A DNA stretch of 64,000 nt from Limnobacter thiooxidans. Lineage in GTDB: Bacteria > Pseudomonadota > Gammaproteobacteria > Burkholderiales > Burkholderiaceae_B. Position numbers and translations under genes: made by a program. Positions 26,131 to 33,691 of the stretch are shown here, piece after piece (positions within the stretch are counted from its first letter, which is position 1; each line of letters begins with the position of its first letter). Below the pieces are notes generated by a model. The model ran no database searches. It was not told the origin of the DNA and saw nothing but the letters and a program-made list of their open reading frames with translations. The stretch is taken from contig NZ_AP028947.1 in assembly GCF_036323495.1 (NCBI RefSeq), positions 2,294,001-2,358,000 on the forward strand. Reading direction: 5' to 3'.

Positions 26131-26562
26131 TCAGCGCACCGTGATTACATCACGGTGCATGGGTGCCAACAAAGCCAGAATGTCGGTTTGCAGGTCAAAC
26201 GGAACACCCTTGGCGTTCATGCTGGCCACCAGCACCTCCACCAGTGCATTGAAGTGCGCCTTGGTAATGGTCATACCGGCATGCGCAGCCTTCATGTCCA
26301 GGCCGACGTACTTGCAAGGCCCACCCGTGGCTTCACAAACCTGGTCAGTCAACTGGGAAGCCAAGCGATTGGCATCGGTGTTCTGAAACTGATCACCAAT
26401 TCTGGGATCCGCTTTCACACGCGCAACAAAGTCATCCATCACGGTACGAATGCTTTCCTTGCCGCCGAGCTGATCATACAAACTGCCCGAATTGGCAAAA
26501 GCCATACCGCTGCTCAGCACCATGCCCAAAGCCAGTGCAAAACCCATGAACTTTTTTCTCAT
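26131..26562 (-). CDS. Exported group 1 truncated hemoglobin
   Basis: A 143-residue protein with signal peptide MRKKFMGFALALGMVLSSGMAFA followed by a 2/2 globin fold: LYDQLGGKESIRTVMDDFVARVKADPRIGDQF, LTDQVCEATGGPCKYVGLDMKAAHAGMTITKAHFNALVEVLVASM. The proximal His is in KAHFNAL, the GG and Phe/Tyr heme-pocket patterns fit, and two cysteines (VCEATGGPC) flank a loop. Truncated hemoglobins bind O2 or NO; a periplasmic location suggests NO or peroxide detoxification or sensing at the envelope. It is the third gene of an NTF2-like/DUF3034/globin set on the minus strand with a TTCAT site upstream. Confidence 0.88.
   Translation of the reverse strand: MRKKFMGFALALGMVLSSGMAFANSGSLYDQLGGKESIRTVMDDFVARVKADPRIGDQFQNTDANRLASQLTDQVCEATGGPCKYVGLDMKAAHAGMTITKAHFNALVEVLVASMNAKGVPFDLQTDILALLAPMHRDVITVR
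26136..26158. other. Hairpin at the 3' end of the truncated hemoglobin gene
   Basis: GCACCGTGAT-TAC-ATCACGGTGC is a perfect 10-bp stem with a 3-base loop covering the last codons of the globin gene, between two convergent genes only 17 bases apart. There is no T-run. It probably stabilises the 3' end or slows converging transcription. Confidence 0.5.
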
Positions 26563-26576
26563 GATTCAACTCCCGA

Positions 26577-27512
26577 TTAAAATGCAAACTGTGCAGACAG
26601 ATAAACACCGGTTTGATCGCGGCCATTTGTTGTACCCGGTACGATGCGACCCAAGTCAACATATGCCGCTGTTAACGACACATTCTTGGTGGGCGCCCAA
26701 GCCACGAAGACATCCATCCAGTCGTCAGATGCCAGACCATTTCCAAGCCCTGCGGCACGGCCTGCCGACTCCAGCTTGTTGGGCATGAAGCGGTATTCCG
26801 CACCAATGGCCAGGTTGTCTTTCAACAATTTGGCCACTGAAAACTCAGGCATCAATTCGTAGTCGGTGTCATCACCGCCGAGGGTGGAACCAAAGCCGAG
26901 GAAACCGTTCTGGTTGGCCTTGGTGGCACGCAAGGTACCGTTCACCAAAACGCCCTGTTTCAGGAAGAGCTTGGTCGCAGAAATGTAGGCATCGGTGCCA
27001 CTGTCTTTCGCGCCCAAGGTATTCAGAGTTGGTGCAAGGCCAGCTGCATCCAGGCTTTTGTGCTGCAATCCCACTGACACCTGGGGCATCCAGGTATCAG
27101 AATCCAGAATGGCGTCGCCAAATAGCTTGTATTTCACACCAACAATGGTTTGCTCAAGATCCAGACCGGGCAAGCCCAATGCGGTACCTGTAATACCGGT
27201 GTCCAGGGTCTGGCTGCCGAGCGAAAACTCGATACGCTCATCCCAGGCAAAAGTCACACCTTGCGTGTCCACCGTGTAGTCGTCGGTTCTTGCCTGTGTA
27301 ATGTTGGCGGCAATACCCCATTCATTTTCTGTGGCTTGCGTACCAATTACCGCCCAGGGCGTCAGGCCACCGCCCGCCGCACCTTCAATGGTGCTGACAC
27401 CACCGGTCAACACAAGCTTGCCAGTGCCAGCCAATGCTGGCGCAGACAAAAAACTACCCATCAGCAAAATAGCTGCAGCAATGGGTTTGTGGTTTTTTTT
27501 CAAATGCTTCAT
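26577..27512 (-). CDS. DUF3034 family outer-membrane protein
   Basis: A 311-residue protein from MKHLKKNHKPIAAAILLMGSFLSAPALAG, a clear signal peptide. The mature part starts GKLVLTGGVSTIEGAAGGGLTPWAVIGTQ and continues with VTFAWDERIEFSLGSQTLDTG, VGVKYKLFGDAIL, LMPEFSVAKLLKDNLAIGAEYRFMPNKL, and ends in the OM-type YLSAQFAF. This matches DUF3034 (PF11231), a predicted barrel found mostly in beta- and gammaproteobacteria and without assigned function. It lies 14 bases upstream of the globin gene and shares an operon with it. Confidence 0.83.
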   Translation of the reverse strand: MKHLKKNHKPIAAAILLMGSFLSAPALAGTGKLVLTGGVSTIEGAAGGGLTPWAVIGTQATENEWGIAANITQARTDDYTVDTQGVTFAWDERIEFSLGSQTLDTGITGTALGLPGLDLEQTIVGVKYKLFGDAILDSDTWMPQVSVGLQHKSLDAAGLAPTLNTLGAKDSGTDAYISATKLFLKQGVLVNGTLRATKANQNGFLGFGSTLGGDDTDYELMPEFSVAKLLKDNLAIGAEYRFMPNKLESAGRAAGLGNGLASDDWMDVFVAWAPTKNVSLTAAYVDLGRIVPGTTNGRDQTGVYLSAQFAF

Positions 27513-27575
27513 GAAATCACCTGCCATGCAAATGGGAAGAAGGGGTTGACGCCAGAATGCGTAACCCCCACAAAG

Positions 27576-28151
27576 TTACTTGGGGCTGTAAGGCAATGAA
27601 GAGTGGTGCAGCACAATGCGCAGATTGCCTGCATTGTCCTTCACATAGCCCCAGGTCTTGTCCACTGTGGTGACCTTTCCATTTTTGTCGGTGATGCTGA
27701 CGTTGCCCATTGAAGTGGCCGTATTGCCATGCAGGTGGATACCGACATTCTTTACATCCACTTTGCGCCAGCCTTTCAATGCAAAACCTGTGTCGCTTGC
27801 ATAGTTTTTGTCACCGCCAACGAAGTAAGCGAGTGCGCCCTCTTTCGTGGTGCGGAATGTTTGTGGTGCAACAGTCAATGTGGGCTTGAACAGCACGGGG
27901 CCCATGTTGTAGCCGTAGGCTGCATCCAGTACAGCATTGGCTGTTTGCTTGGCTTTCTCGAAGCCACCCTTTTCAAAGTCCTGGGAAATCTGCACCAAGG
28001 CATTGCCCCAGGCCTGCTGCGCTGCCAGCACTTCGGCTTCAGTGACATTGGTACTGACAACAGGTGCAGAGTCCTTGGCCATTACGGCACCACTCAGGCC
28101 CATCAATACCGCTGCGGTCACTGTGGTTTTGTAGAAAGACAATGTATTCAT
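27576..28151 (-). CDS. Exported NTF2/cystatin-fold-like protein
   Basis: A 191-residue protein from MNTLSFYKTTVTAAVLMGLSGAVMA, with AAGGAG about 7 bases upstream; ATG codons 6 bases upstream (28157) and further out are less well placed. The mature part has TEAEVLAAQQAWGNALVQISQDFEKGG, then VGIHLHGNTATSMGNVSITDKNGKVTTVDKTWGYVKDNAGNLRIVLHHSSLPY. This final strand-rich part is the SnoaL/NTF2-like pattern of exported proteins sometimes mislabelled phosphoribosyl-AMP cyclohydrolase. Function unknown. It is the first gene of the set including DUF3034 and globin, with TTCAT site B about 140 bp upstream. Confidence 0.75.
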   Translation of the reverse strand: MNTLSFYKTTVTAAVLMGLSGAVMAKDSAPVVSTNVTEAEVLAAQQAWGNALVQISQDFEKGGFEKAKQTANAVLDAAYGYNMGPVLFKPTLTVAPQTFRTTKEGALAYFVGGDKNYASDTGFALKGWRKVDVKNVGIHLHGNTATSMGNVSITDKNGKVTTVDKTWGYVKDNAGNLRIVLHHSSLPYSPK

Positions 28152-28289
28152 GTTCATACTCCTTGCTTGGTTGGAAAACCCCTTTTTTGCTTGGGGTGAA
28201 TCGCCGTGCAGCATGTTTTTCGCACGAGGAAATCATCTCAAGCCAAGCTGAAGCGCAAGTGGGCAATGCAATGAACAAGCCCGGCAGGG

Positions 28290-28308
28290 AAAATGAACAG
28301 AAGATGAA
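28290..28308 (-). promoter_or_regulatory. TTCAT-N6-TTCAT site B
   Basis: On the minus strand the site reads TTCATCTTCTGTTCATTTT, identical over 19 bases to site C at 30785-30803. It lies between the end of the response regulator gene (28315) and the NTF2-like gene (start 28151), pointing into the NTF2-like/DUF3034/globin operon. Confidence 0.7.
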
Positions 28309-28314
28309 TTGGAT

Positions 28315-29031
28315 TCAGGATTTGTCGGGAATCGACTCCAAACGATAGCCAAGCCCGCGCTGGGTGTGAATAAGGGGTGTGAAACCTTCAAGGTCAATCT
28401 TGTTGCGCAAGCGCCGAATGTACACATCAACTACGTTGGTCAAAGGGTCTTCATTAACACCCCACACATTGGCCAATATGCGTTCGCGGCTAAACAGCCG
28501 GCCAGGTGCCGACATCAACAACTCGAGCAATGCGAGTTCCTTGGCTGTCAGCTCAATCGGATTGCCGCCACGGGTGACCCGCATTTTTTCAAGATCCATT
28601 TCCAGATCGTCGACTGCCAAAACTGATTTGGTCTCCAGTCGTGGCTGGATACTGCGACGTGCCAATACCTCGATGCGTGCCAGTACTTCCTCAAAAGCGA
28701 AAGGTTTGGGGAGGTAATCGTCAGCGCCGAGGCGCAAACCGTTCACACGGTCCTCCAGGCTGCTCAAGGCTGTCAACATGAGAATGGGAATGTGCACACC
28801 ACCACTGCGCAAGGTCTGGCACACCGTGAAGCCATTTTGATCGGGCAACATGACATCCAGCAAAATGACCGCCTTGTCACTGGCCACACTGATTTGATCC
28901 ATCATCGAACGGGCCAGCGCAATGCCTTCCCCGCCCGTTTTTGCCCATTGAACCCGATAACCCTCCGCTTTCAGCCCCCTTTCCAGAAAGCTGCCAACGC
29001 GTGCATCGTCTTCAATGATCAAAATATTCAT
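28315..29031 (-). CDS. OmpR-family response regulator
   Basis: A 238-residue regulator. The receiver has EDD, phospho-Asp in VILLDVMLPDQNG, Thr in MLTALS and Lys in PKPFAFEEV. The winged-helix C-terminus is LTAKELALLELLMSAPGRLFSRERILANVWGVNEDPLTNVVDV. It overlaps the kinase gene by 4 bases (ATGA) and is translated with it. It is very similar to the orphan regulator at 24491-25201; the two probably arose by duplication and share DNA specificity. Confidence 0.94.
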   Translation of the reverse strand: MNILIIEDDARVGSFLERGLKAEGYRVQWAKTGGEGIALARSMMDQISVASDKAVILLDVMLPDQNGFTVCQTLRSGGVHIPILMLTALSSLEDRVNGLRLGADDYLPKPFAFEEVLARIEVLARRSIQPRLETKSVLAVDDLEMDLEKMRVTRGGNPIELTAKELALLELLMSAPGRLFSRERILANVWGVNEDPLTNVVDVYIRRLRNKIDLEGFTPLIHTQRGLGYRLESIPDKS

Positions 29032-30635
29032 GAATCAATCTCCAAGGTGGCCTCAAATACTGGCAACAGTATTTTGACACTGGTTCCCGCGTGGAGTTGG
29101 CTTTGCAATTCAATTTGTCCAAAATGTGCACGTGTGAGCGCACTGGCAAGGGCTAAACCTAGCCCGTGGCCATCTGGGCGCCAGCGTTTGGCGACATCAC
29201 TGCGGAAATGTCGGTCCCAGACTCGATCAATGTCGGCTTCCGGAATACCGATACCGTGGTCTGTGATGGTGATTTCAGCGTGCCTGTTGCCCTCGGCATC
29301 TGTGATGTGCTGACTGACTACATCAATGGCTGCATCGGTTGGAGAATACTGAACGGCATTGTCCAGCACAATCGTGAACAACTGCTTCAGACGTTGCCGG
29401 TCACCCAGCACCATGGATTGGGTACTCAAATCCAGACGAAGATCAATTCGATTTTTTTGAAGCTGAGGGTGCATTTGATCAATGGACTCACTCACCAACT
29501 CTTCGAGACGAACAGGGCTTCTGTCCATGACCAGCGAATCAATGTCACTTCGGGCCAGTGTCAACATGTCTTCAATGACCAGGCCCAGGTGCTTGGCACT
29601 GTCCATGATACGAACCAGTGTTTCCTTGTACTCCACCACGTCCTTGTCCCGACCACGAAGGGTAATTTCCGCCTCACCCCGAATGGCTGTGGTAGGGGTT
29701 TTCAATTCATGGCTGATGTCAGCAAACATTTGTCGCCGGCGCAAGTCCAGTTTCTCGAGGCGATGCAAGCCTTCCTGAACCTCGAAGGTTCTTTGCTGAA
29801 CCAGGCTTTCAAGTTCTGCCCTGGCCTGCATTTCCTGCCCCCGAAACTTGCTCAGTTCGCGCGCCATCCGGTTAACGGCTTTGGCCAGTTCGCTGAACTC
29901 GTCGTTGGAATGTTCAGGAATTCGATAATCGAGGTTCCCGGCTTCCAGTTCGCGCGCGCCATCCGCAATGCGTTTCAGTGGTTTGCTGAGTGCCCTTACA
30001 AAGTACACAGCCAACAACACCGCAACCAGCGACAAGGTCAGGGTGGCGGAAATTGCAAAGGCATTGAGTAACTTCAGTGATGCGTCGGCAGCAGCCCGGT
30101 CGCGCGCGGTGGCCAAGCGCTCGCGGGAAATGCTTTCAGCCAGCAAAGTGCGCAAATCCAGCCCATCAGACATGTCAAAGGTGCGGTTGATGTCTGTCCA
30201 TTGAATGGTTGAAGAGCGGGCCGAAGCCAGCAAGGCGGGTACGCTGGTGTCCAGCGCGGTGAAACTGGTGCGCAGCACTTTCAGGGCTTTTTCTCTGGCT
30301 GCGTGTTCAGCATCCATTTCACGGGTGCCTTGATAAAGGCTCAACGCGCGTTGGGCCCGGCTGTCCAGCTGATCAAGAATGCTGATCATGTTTTTCTGGA
30401 TTTGCCGCAGTTCATCGGGCGCCACCTGTCGCCCGATCAGGCTTTCGGACAACAACAAGCGCAAGCGCTGTTTTTCGGCCGACAGGTCTACAAAACCCAC
30501 CAGAAGTTCGTTGGCGACACGGCCACGTTGAATATTCTGGTCTGCAACCCGCAAAGTGGACCATCCCAGTATGCCCTGAATGACCGAGGCAACAGCCAGA
30601 ACACCAAATGCCCAAAAGATTCGCGTTTTAAACAT
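29028..30635 (-). CDS. Membrane histidine kinase
   Basis: A 535-residue sensor kinase. TM1 is at about 8-25, a periplasmic helical region of about 155 residues follows, TM2 is LNAFAISATLTLSLVAVLLAVYFV at about 190-213, then HAMP (RALSKPLKRIADGARELEAGNLDYRIPEH), a coiled coil, and the H-box DISHELKTPTTAIRGEAEITLRG with the phospho-His. N-box DNAVQYSPTDAAI, G1 DHGIGIPEADIDRVWD and G2 GHGLGLALASALTRAHFG complete the ATPase. The sensor region resembles four-helix MCP-type bundles. It is transcribed ahead of its regulator with a 4-base overlap and probably serves the orphan twin regulator too. TTCAT site C is 150 bp upstream. Confidence 0.93.
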   Translation of the reverse strand: MFKTRIFWAFGVLAVASVIQGILGWSTLRVADQNIQRGRVANELLVGFVDLSAEKQRLRLLLSESLIGRQVAPDELRQIQKNMISILDQLDSRAQRALSLYQGTREMDAEHAAREKALKVLRTSFTALDTSVPALLASARSSTIQWTDINRTFDMSDGLDLRTLLAESISRERLATARDRAAADASLKLLNAFAISATLTLSLVAVLLAVYFVRALSKPLKRIADGARELEAGNLDYRIPEHSNDEFSELAKAVNRMARELSKFRGQEMQARAELESLVQQRTFEVQEGLHRLEKLDLRRRQMFADISHELKTPTTAIRGEAEITLRGRDKDVVEYKETLVRIMDSAKHLGLVIEDMLTLARSDIDSLVMDRSPVRLEELVSESIDQMHPQLQKNRIDLRLDLSTQSMVLGDRQRLKQLFTIVLDNAVQYSPTDAAIDVVSQHITDAEGNRHAEITITDHGIGIPEADIDRVWDRHFRSDVAKRWRPDGHGLGLALASALTRAHFGQIELQSQLHAGTSVKILLPVFEATLEIDS

Positions 30636-30784
30636 CCTTCCACCTCAATTGCCATACAAGACACGGCACGGATCAAATCCCCCATGGGAAACGGTCACGC
30701 CGATTTGAAAAGATATCTGAAATCGACAAGCTGTTTGAATAACTAGACGCACGGAAGCGGAATAACCGGTATCAGATCAGGGTT

Positions 30785-30803
30785 TTCATCTTCTGTTCAT
30801 TTT
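30785..30803 (+). promoter_or_regulatory. TTCAT-N6-TTCAT site C
   Basis: TTCATCTTCTGTTCATTTT, in the region between the divergent kinase gene (start 30635) and the GDGT-motif gene (start 30920). It is the same 19-mer as site B. It implies autoregulation of the kinase-regulator operon and control of the small secreted protein. Confidence 0.7.
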
Positions 30804-30919
30804 TGAAGAGCCCCGCGTTAATCGAACCACATCGGAAACCGTCAGACCTTTGCCTCACACTGGTTTCCATGCACTGAACATGCAGAGAAAAAACAACCAA
30901 CCTCTACAGGAGTACTGAC

Positions 30920-31282
30920 ATGAAAAAGATGATGACTTTGGGTTTTGCTTTGTGTTTAAGCAGCACAGCCGCTTTTGCAGACCTGACACAGGGCGATGGC
31001 ACTTACCTTGCCAGCAAGCCAGTAAAGTCGACTGTAAGCCGTGACGCTGTGATCGCCAAAACTGACAGCCACAATGTGGCTAACGCAACGGACAGCACTT
31101 TCAGCCCAAGCAGCAATGTGGCCAGCAAGGTTTCTCGTTCCGAGGTGGTCAAGAAAATGAATGGTTACCAGTACGCCGACTTTGGCGATGGTACATCGAC
31201 CCAATCCTGGGTCAAGCGATCCGAGGCTCCACGCAGCCTGGCCAACAATGCATCGGATGCATCAGGCCAATCCACGAATTAA
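30920..31282 (+). CDS. Small exported DUF4148-like protein with GDGT motifs
   Basis: A 120-residue protein with signal peptide MKKMMTLGFALCLSSTAAFADL. The mature part has LTQGDGTYLASKPVKSTVSRDAVIAKTDSHN, SRSEVVKKMNGYQYADFGDGTSTQSW and a Ser/Asn-rich tail. The SRDAVIAK and SRSEVVKKMNGY elements look like the LTRAxVxAEL repeats of DUF4148 proteins from Burkholderiales. Two GDGT tetrads link it to the GDGTP protein at 2670-3053. CTACAGGAG precedes the ATG. Probable regulation through TTCAT site C; an intrinsic terminator follows. Confidence 0.72.
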   Translation: MKKMMTLGFALCLSSTAAFADLTQGDGTYLASKPVKSTVSRDAVIAKTDSHNVANATDSTFSPSSNVASKVSRSEVVKKMNGYQYADFGDGTSTQSWVKRSEAPRSLANNASDASGQSTN

Positions 31283-31334
31283 TTGTTGTTGTTTTCACCC
31301 CTTGGTACGGTAGGGTTCAATTTTGGCCCTTGTT

Positions 31335-31361
31335 AAAGCCCGAGCAATCGGGCTTTTTTTT
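31335..31361 (+). terminator. Intrinsic terminator after the GDGT/DUF4148-like gene
   Basis: AAAGCCCGA (31335-31343), loop GCAA, TCGGGCTTT (31348-31356), followed by a T-run to 31361. Strong stem and T-run on the + strand. Confidence 0.93.
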
Positions 31362-31389
31362 CGTCCATTTTTTGACATCCAGTTCTGCT

Positions 31390-31428
31390 GTTAATGCAGC
31401 GTTAATCTTTCCAAACAGGCTTGTTAAT
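31390..31428 (+). promoter_or_regulatory. Three GTTAAT elements at 11-bp multiples upstream of the second OprO/P porin
   Basis: GTTAAT at 31390, 31401 and 31423: spacings of 11 and 22 bp. This in-phase repeat pattern suggests an OmpR/PhoB-type response regulator. It lies 76-114 bp before the porin start. The first pair (CTGTTAATGCAGCGTTAAT) loosely recalls a Pho box, but the match is partial. Confidence 0.55.
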
Positions 31429-31503
31429 CGATTCTGGATCGAGCTGTAACACACCTGCATCACACTATTTTGGCGCGCATTTTGCGCATTCCCTTACAGG
31501 TGC

Positions 31504-32955
31504 ATGATGAAAAAAATTGCAATAAAACTGGTGGCGATGGGTATTGCCGCAGCCGTGATGCCACTTCAAGCCAGCGAATCAACAAGTGCTCCACTCGAGC
31601 TTTATATGGACACCACCACCAAGCAGATTTTCGCGGAGCCCGGTGCAGGCCGCGTGAAACTGGGGGTGTTCAAACAAGCCGACACGGAGGCTGCCCCCGC
31701 CGCTGTGGCTCAGGAAACCCGTGAAGAAATTTTGGCCGAAGTGGACAAGAAAATTGCGAGCAGCGTGAAAAGCAACAGCGGCTCTGGCTTCAAGCTTCGG
31801 GGCTATGTGCAGGCTCGCCATTCAACAATCCTGTCTGGCGACAAGGCGATTGACCTGTGGACCGACCGTTCAGTGGGTGACAGCAATTCACTGTCAAACA
31901 ACGTGGACAACTTCCTGATCCGGCGCGGTCGCCTCGTGTTTTCAGGCGATGTGGGCGACCGCTTCAGCTACTACATTCAACCAGACTTCGCGTCATCGGC
32001 AGGAACAACCGGAAACATTCTTCAATTGCGTGACGCCTACGGCGACATCTCAGTGGACAAGCAAAAGGTTCACCGATTCCGCGTGGGTCAGTCCAAGGTA
32101 CCCTTTGGCTTCGAAAACCTGCAGTCCAGCCAGAACCGCTTGACGCTTGATCGCGCCGACGCACTGAACAGTGCGGTTCGCGATGAACGGGACACCGGTG
32201 TTTTCTATTACTACACTCCTGTCGAAACCCAGGAATTGTTCTCGGAAATTTCCAAGGCAGGCCTGAAACACTCCGGCAATTACGGCATGTTCGGTTTTGG
32301 CGTGTACAACGGTCAGGGCCCCAACCGCCGCGACACGAACGACGGTCTGCACACAGTGGCCCGGTTCACGTACCCCTTGAAAGCCGGCAGCGGACAGTTC
32401 TACGAGTTTGGCGTTCAAGGTTACACGGGAAAGTTTGTACCGGTAACAGGTGGATTCCGTGCGAACTCAACTGGAGGAACAGTGAACATCGCAAACCCAA
32501 GCAGTGATCCACGTTTGCGCGATGGTTTCGATGACCAGCGCGTTGGTGTCAGCGCAGTGATGTACCCGCAGCCTTTTGGTCTTCAAGCGGAATGGAACTG
32601 GGGCAAGAGCCCAGGCCTGGAAAAAGACACCTTGATGATTGACGAACGAAATGTTCACGGCGGTTATCTTCAGGCCATGTACCTCCACAAGACAGCAAAC
32701 TACGGCAACGTGTTGCCCTTCGTGAAGTGGCAGTACTTTGACGGATTCAACAAGGCCGAAACGAATGCACCCAAAAACGAAGTCAACGACTGGGAAATCG
32801 GGGTGGAGTGGCAGTTGAACAAGGAAGTAGAGATGACGGCCGTGTACCACATCCTGGACAGGAACAACCTGATCACTGGCAACCGCATGGGTCGTGAAGA
32901 CTACGCCAACTTCACCAGTGATGCCTTGCGCTTGCAGGTTCAATACAACTTTTAA
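31504..32955 (+). CDS. OprO/OprP-family porin (second copy)
   Basis: A 483-residue outer-membrane protein. It begins MMKKIAIKLVAMGIAAAVMPLQASES (ATG 31504 or 31507), then a short N-terminal segment with EETREEILAEVDKKIASS, and a barrel of alternating strands: GFKLRGYVQARHSTILSG, NFLIRRGRLVFSGDVGDRFSYYIQPDFA, FRVGQSKVPFGFENLQSSQNRLTLDRADAL, RDTGVFYYYTPVE, and a final LRLQVQYNF. This is the phosphate-selective porin O/P family. It differs from the porin at 3142-4557 (no N-terminal coiled coil), so the two probably have different solutes. A terminator follows. Confidence 0.88.
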   Translation: MMKKIAIKLVAMGIAAAVMPLQASESTSAPLELYMDTTTKQIFAEPGAGRVKLGVFKQADTEAAPAAVAQETREEILAEVDKKIASSVKSNSGSGFKLRGYVQARHSTILSGDKAIDLWTDRSVGDSNSLSNNVDNFLIRRGRLVFSGDVGDRFSYYIQPDFASSAGTTGNILQLRDAYGDISVDKQKVHRFRVGQSKVPFGFENLQSSQNRLTLDRADALNSAVRDERDTGVFYYYTPVETQELFSEISKAGLKHSGNYGMFGFGVYNGQGPNRRDTNDGLHTVARFTYPLKAGSGQFYEFGVQGYTGKFVPVTGGFRANSTGGTVNIANPSSDPRLRDGFDDQRVGVSAVMYPQPFGLQAEWNWGKSPGLEKDTLMIDERNVHGGYLQAMYLHKTANYGNVLPFVKWQYFDGFNKAETNAPKNEVNDWEIGVEWQLNKEVEMTAVYHILDRNNLITGNRMGREDYANFTSDALRLQVQYNF

Positions 32956-32981
32956 TCGACAAGCTGTTCGTCAGTGAAGTG

Positions 32982-33012
32982 GAAAACCGCCAGCGATTGG
33001 CGGTTTTCTTTA
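32982..33012. terminator. Bidirectional intrinsic terminator
   Basis: GAAAACCGCCA (32982-32992) pairs perfectly with TGGCGGTTTTC (32998-33008) around a 5-base loop, with T-rich sequence after it and A-rich before. It serves the porin (+) and the convergent thioredoxin-fold gene (-). Confidence 0.9.
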
Positions 33013-33510
33013 TTGTTTCCTGAACGGCAATAGAGCCATGAATTCGTCAGGCTTCTTGTAGCCCATGACCTTTTTGACCACTTCATGCTGTGGACCCAGC
33101 ACAAACAACGCGGGGGTTGCAAACACACCCAGTTTCTTGGCCAGCTCTTTTTCCGTATAGGTTTTCCCATCGACCCAGACCACGGGCAAATCGCCTTTCA
33201 CATCAATTCCGATCACATCGAAATTACGCTGGATTTTTTCCTTGTTCGGTCCGGTGGTGAAATTGTCTTTCAGCAAATGTGCACAAAACGGACAGTTTTC
33301 AAGATGAAAAAATATCAGCAATCCCTTACCTGCAGAACGCGCTTCATCCACATCAGCAAGTATGTCCAGAAAACTGGATTTGAACCAACTTGGCATGTTG
33401 TAGTGCATCGGCTTGGCTTCAATTTCTTTGGCTTGGATTTGGATGGACAACAGCGCCAGAATCAGTCCAAAAATCAAACTCTGAAATGGGGTTTGCGCGA
33501 GGTTTCTCAT
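33010..33510 (-). CDS. Exported thioredoxin-fold protein (SoxW/DsbC-like)
   Basis: A 166-residue protein from MRNLAQTPFQSLIFGLILALLSIQIQAKE, with a signal sequence. The active-site motif is CPFC in LLIFFHLENCPFCAHLLKDNF, and the cis-Pro loop is GVFATPALFVLG. LPVVWVDGKTYTEKELAKKLG fits the thioredoxin_2/DsbC-like layout. The probable role is periplasmic thiol-disulfide exchange, as in SoxW-type proteins. The frame is open 67 codons upstream but crosses the promoter and FNR box of the divergent OmpW gene, so I use ATG at 33510. Confidence 0.8.
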   Translation of the reverse strand: MRNLAQTPFQSLIFGLILALLSIQIQAKEIEAKPMHYNMPSWFKSSFLDILADVDEARSAGKGLLIFFHLENCPFCAHLLKDNFTTGPNKEKIQRNFDVIGIDVKGDLPVVWVDGKTYTEKELAKKLGVFATPALFVLGPQHEVVKKVMGYKKPDEFMALLPFRKQ

Positions 33511-33609
33511 TGTCTTGTTTGTAAATAAAAAAACAATCCCAGTGTAGCCCTTAAATGCGGAGTGGAAAACTTTCAATCGCATTGACAAGCGATGCCATTC
33601 ATCAATCGC

Positions 33610-33623
33610 TTGATTTGGATCAA
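33610..33623. promoter_or_regulatory. Perfect FNR/ANR box upstream of OmpW
   Basis: TTGAT-TTGG-ATCAA matches the FNR consensus TTGAT-N4-ATCAA at every position, 69 bp before the OmpW start. FNR-family control of ompW is known in enterics, so oxygen-responsive expression is expected. It also lies 100 bp upstream of the divergent thioredoxin-fold gene. Confidence 0.82.
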
Positions 33624-33691
33624 GGCGTGTAAAAGCGGGTTCTGCAACACTGAACTTATACACAACATCATTCATTGCAAGGGAGATCACC

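Noticed and set aside
31390..31410. Definite PhoB box before the second porin
   Set aside because: Only partly like CTGTCAT-N4 repeats; described as phased repeats with an unspecified OmpR-type regulator.
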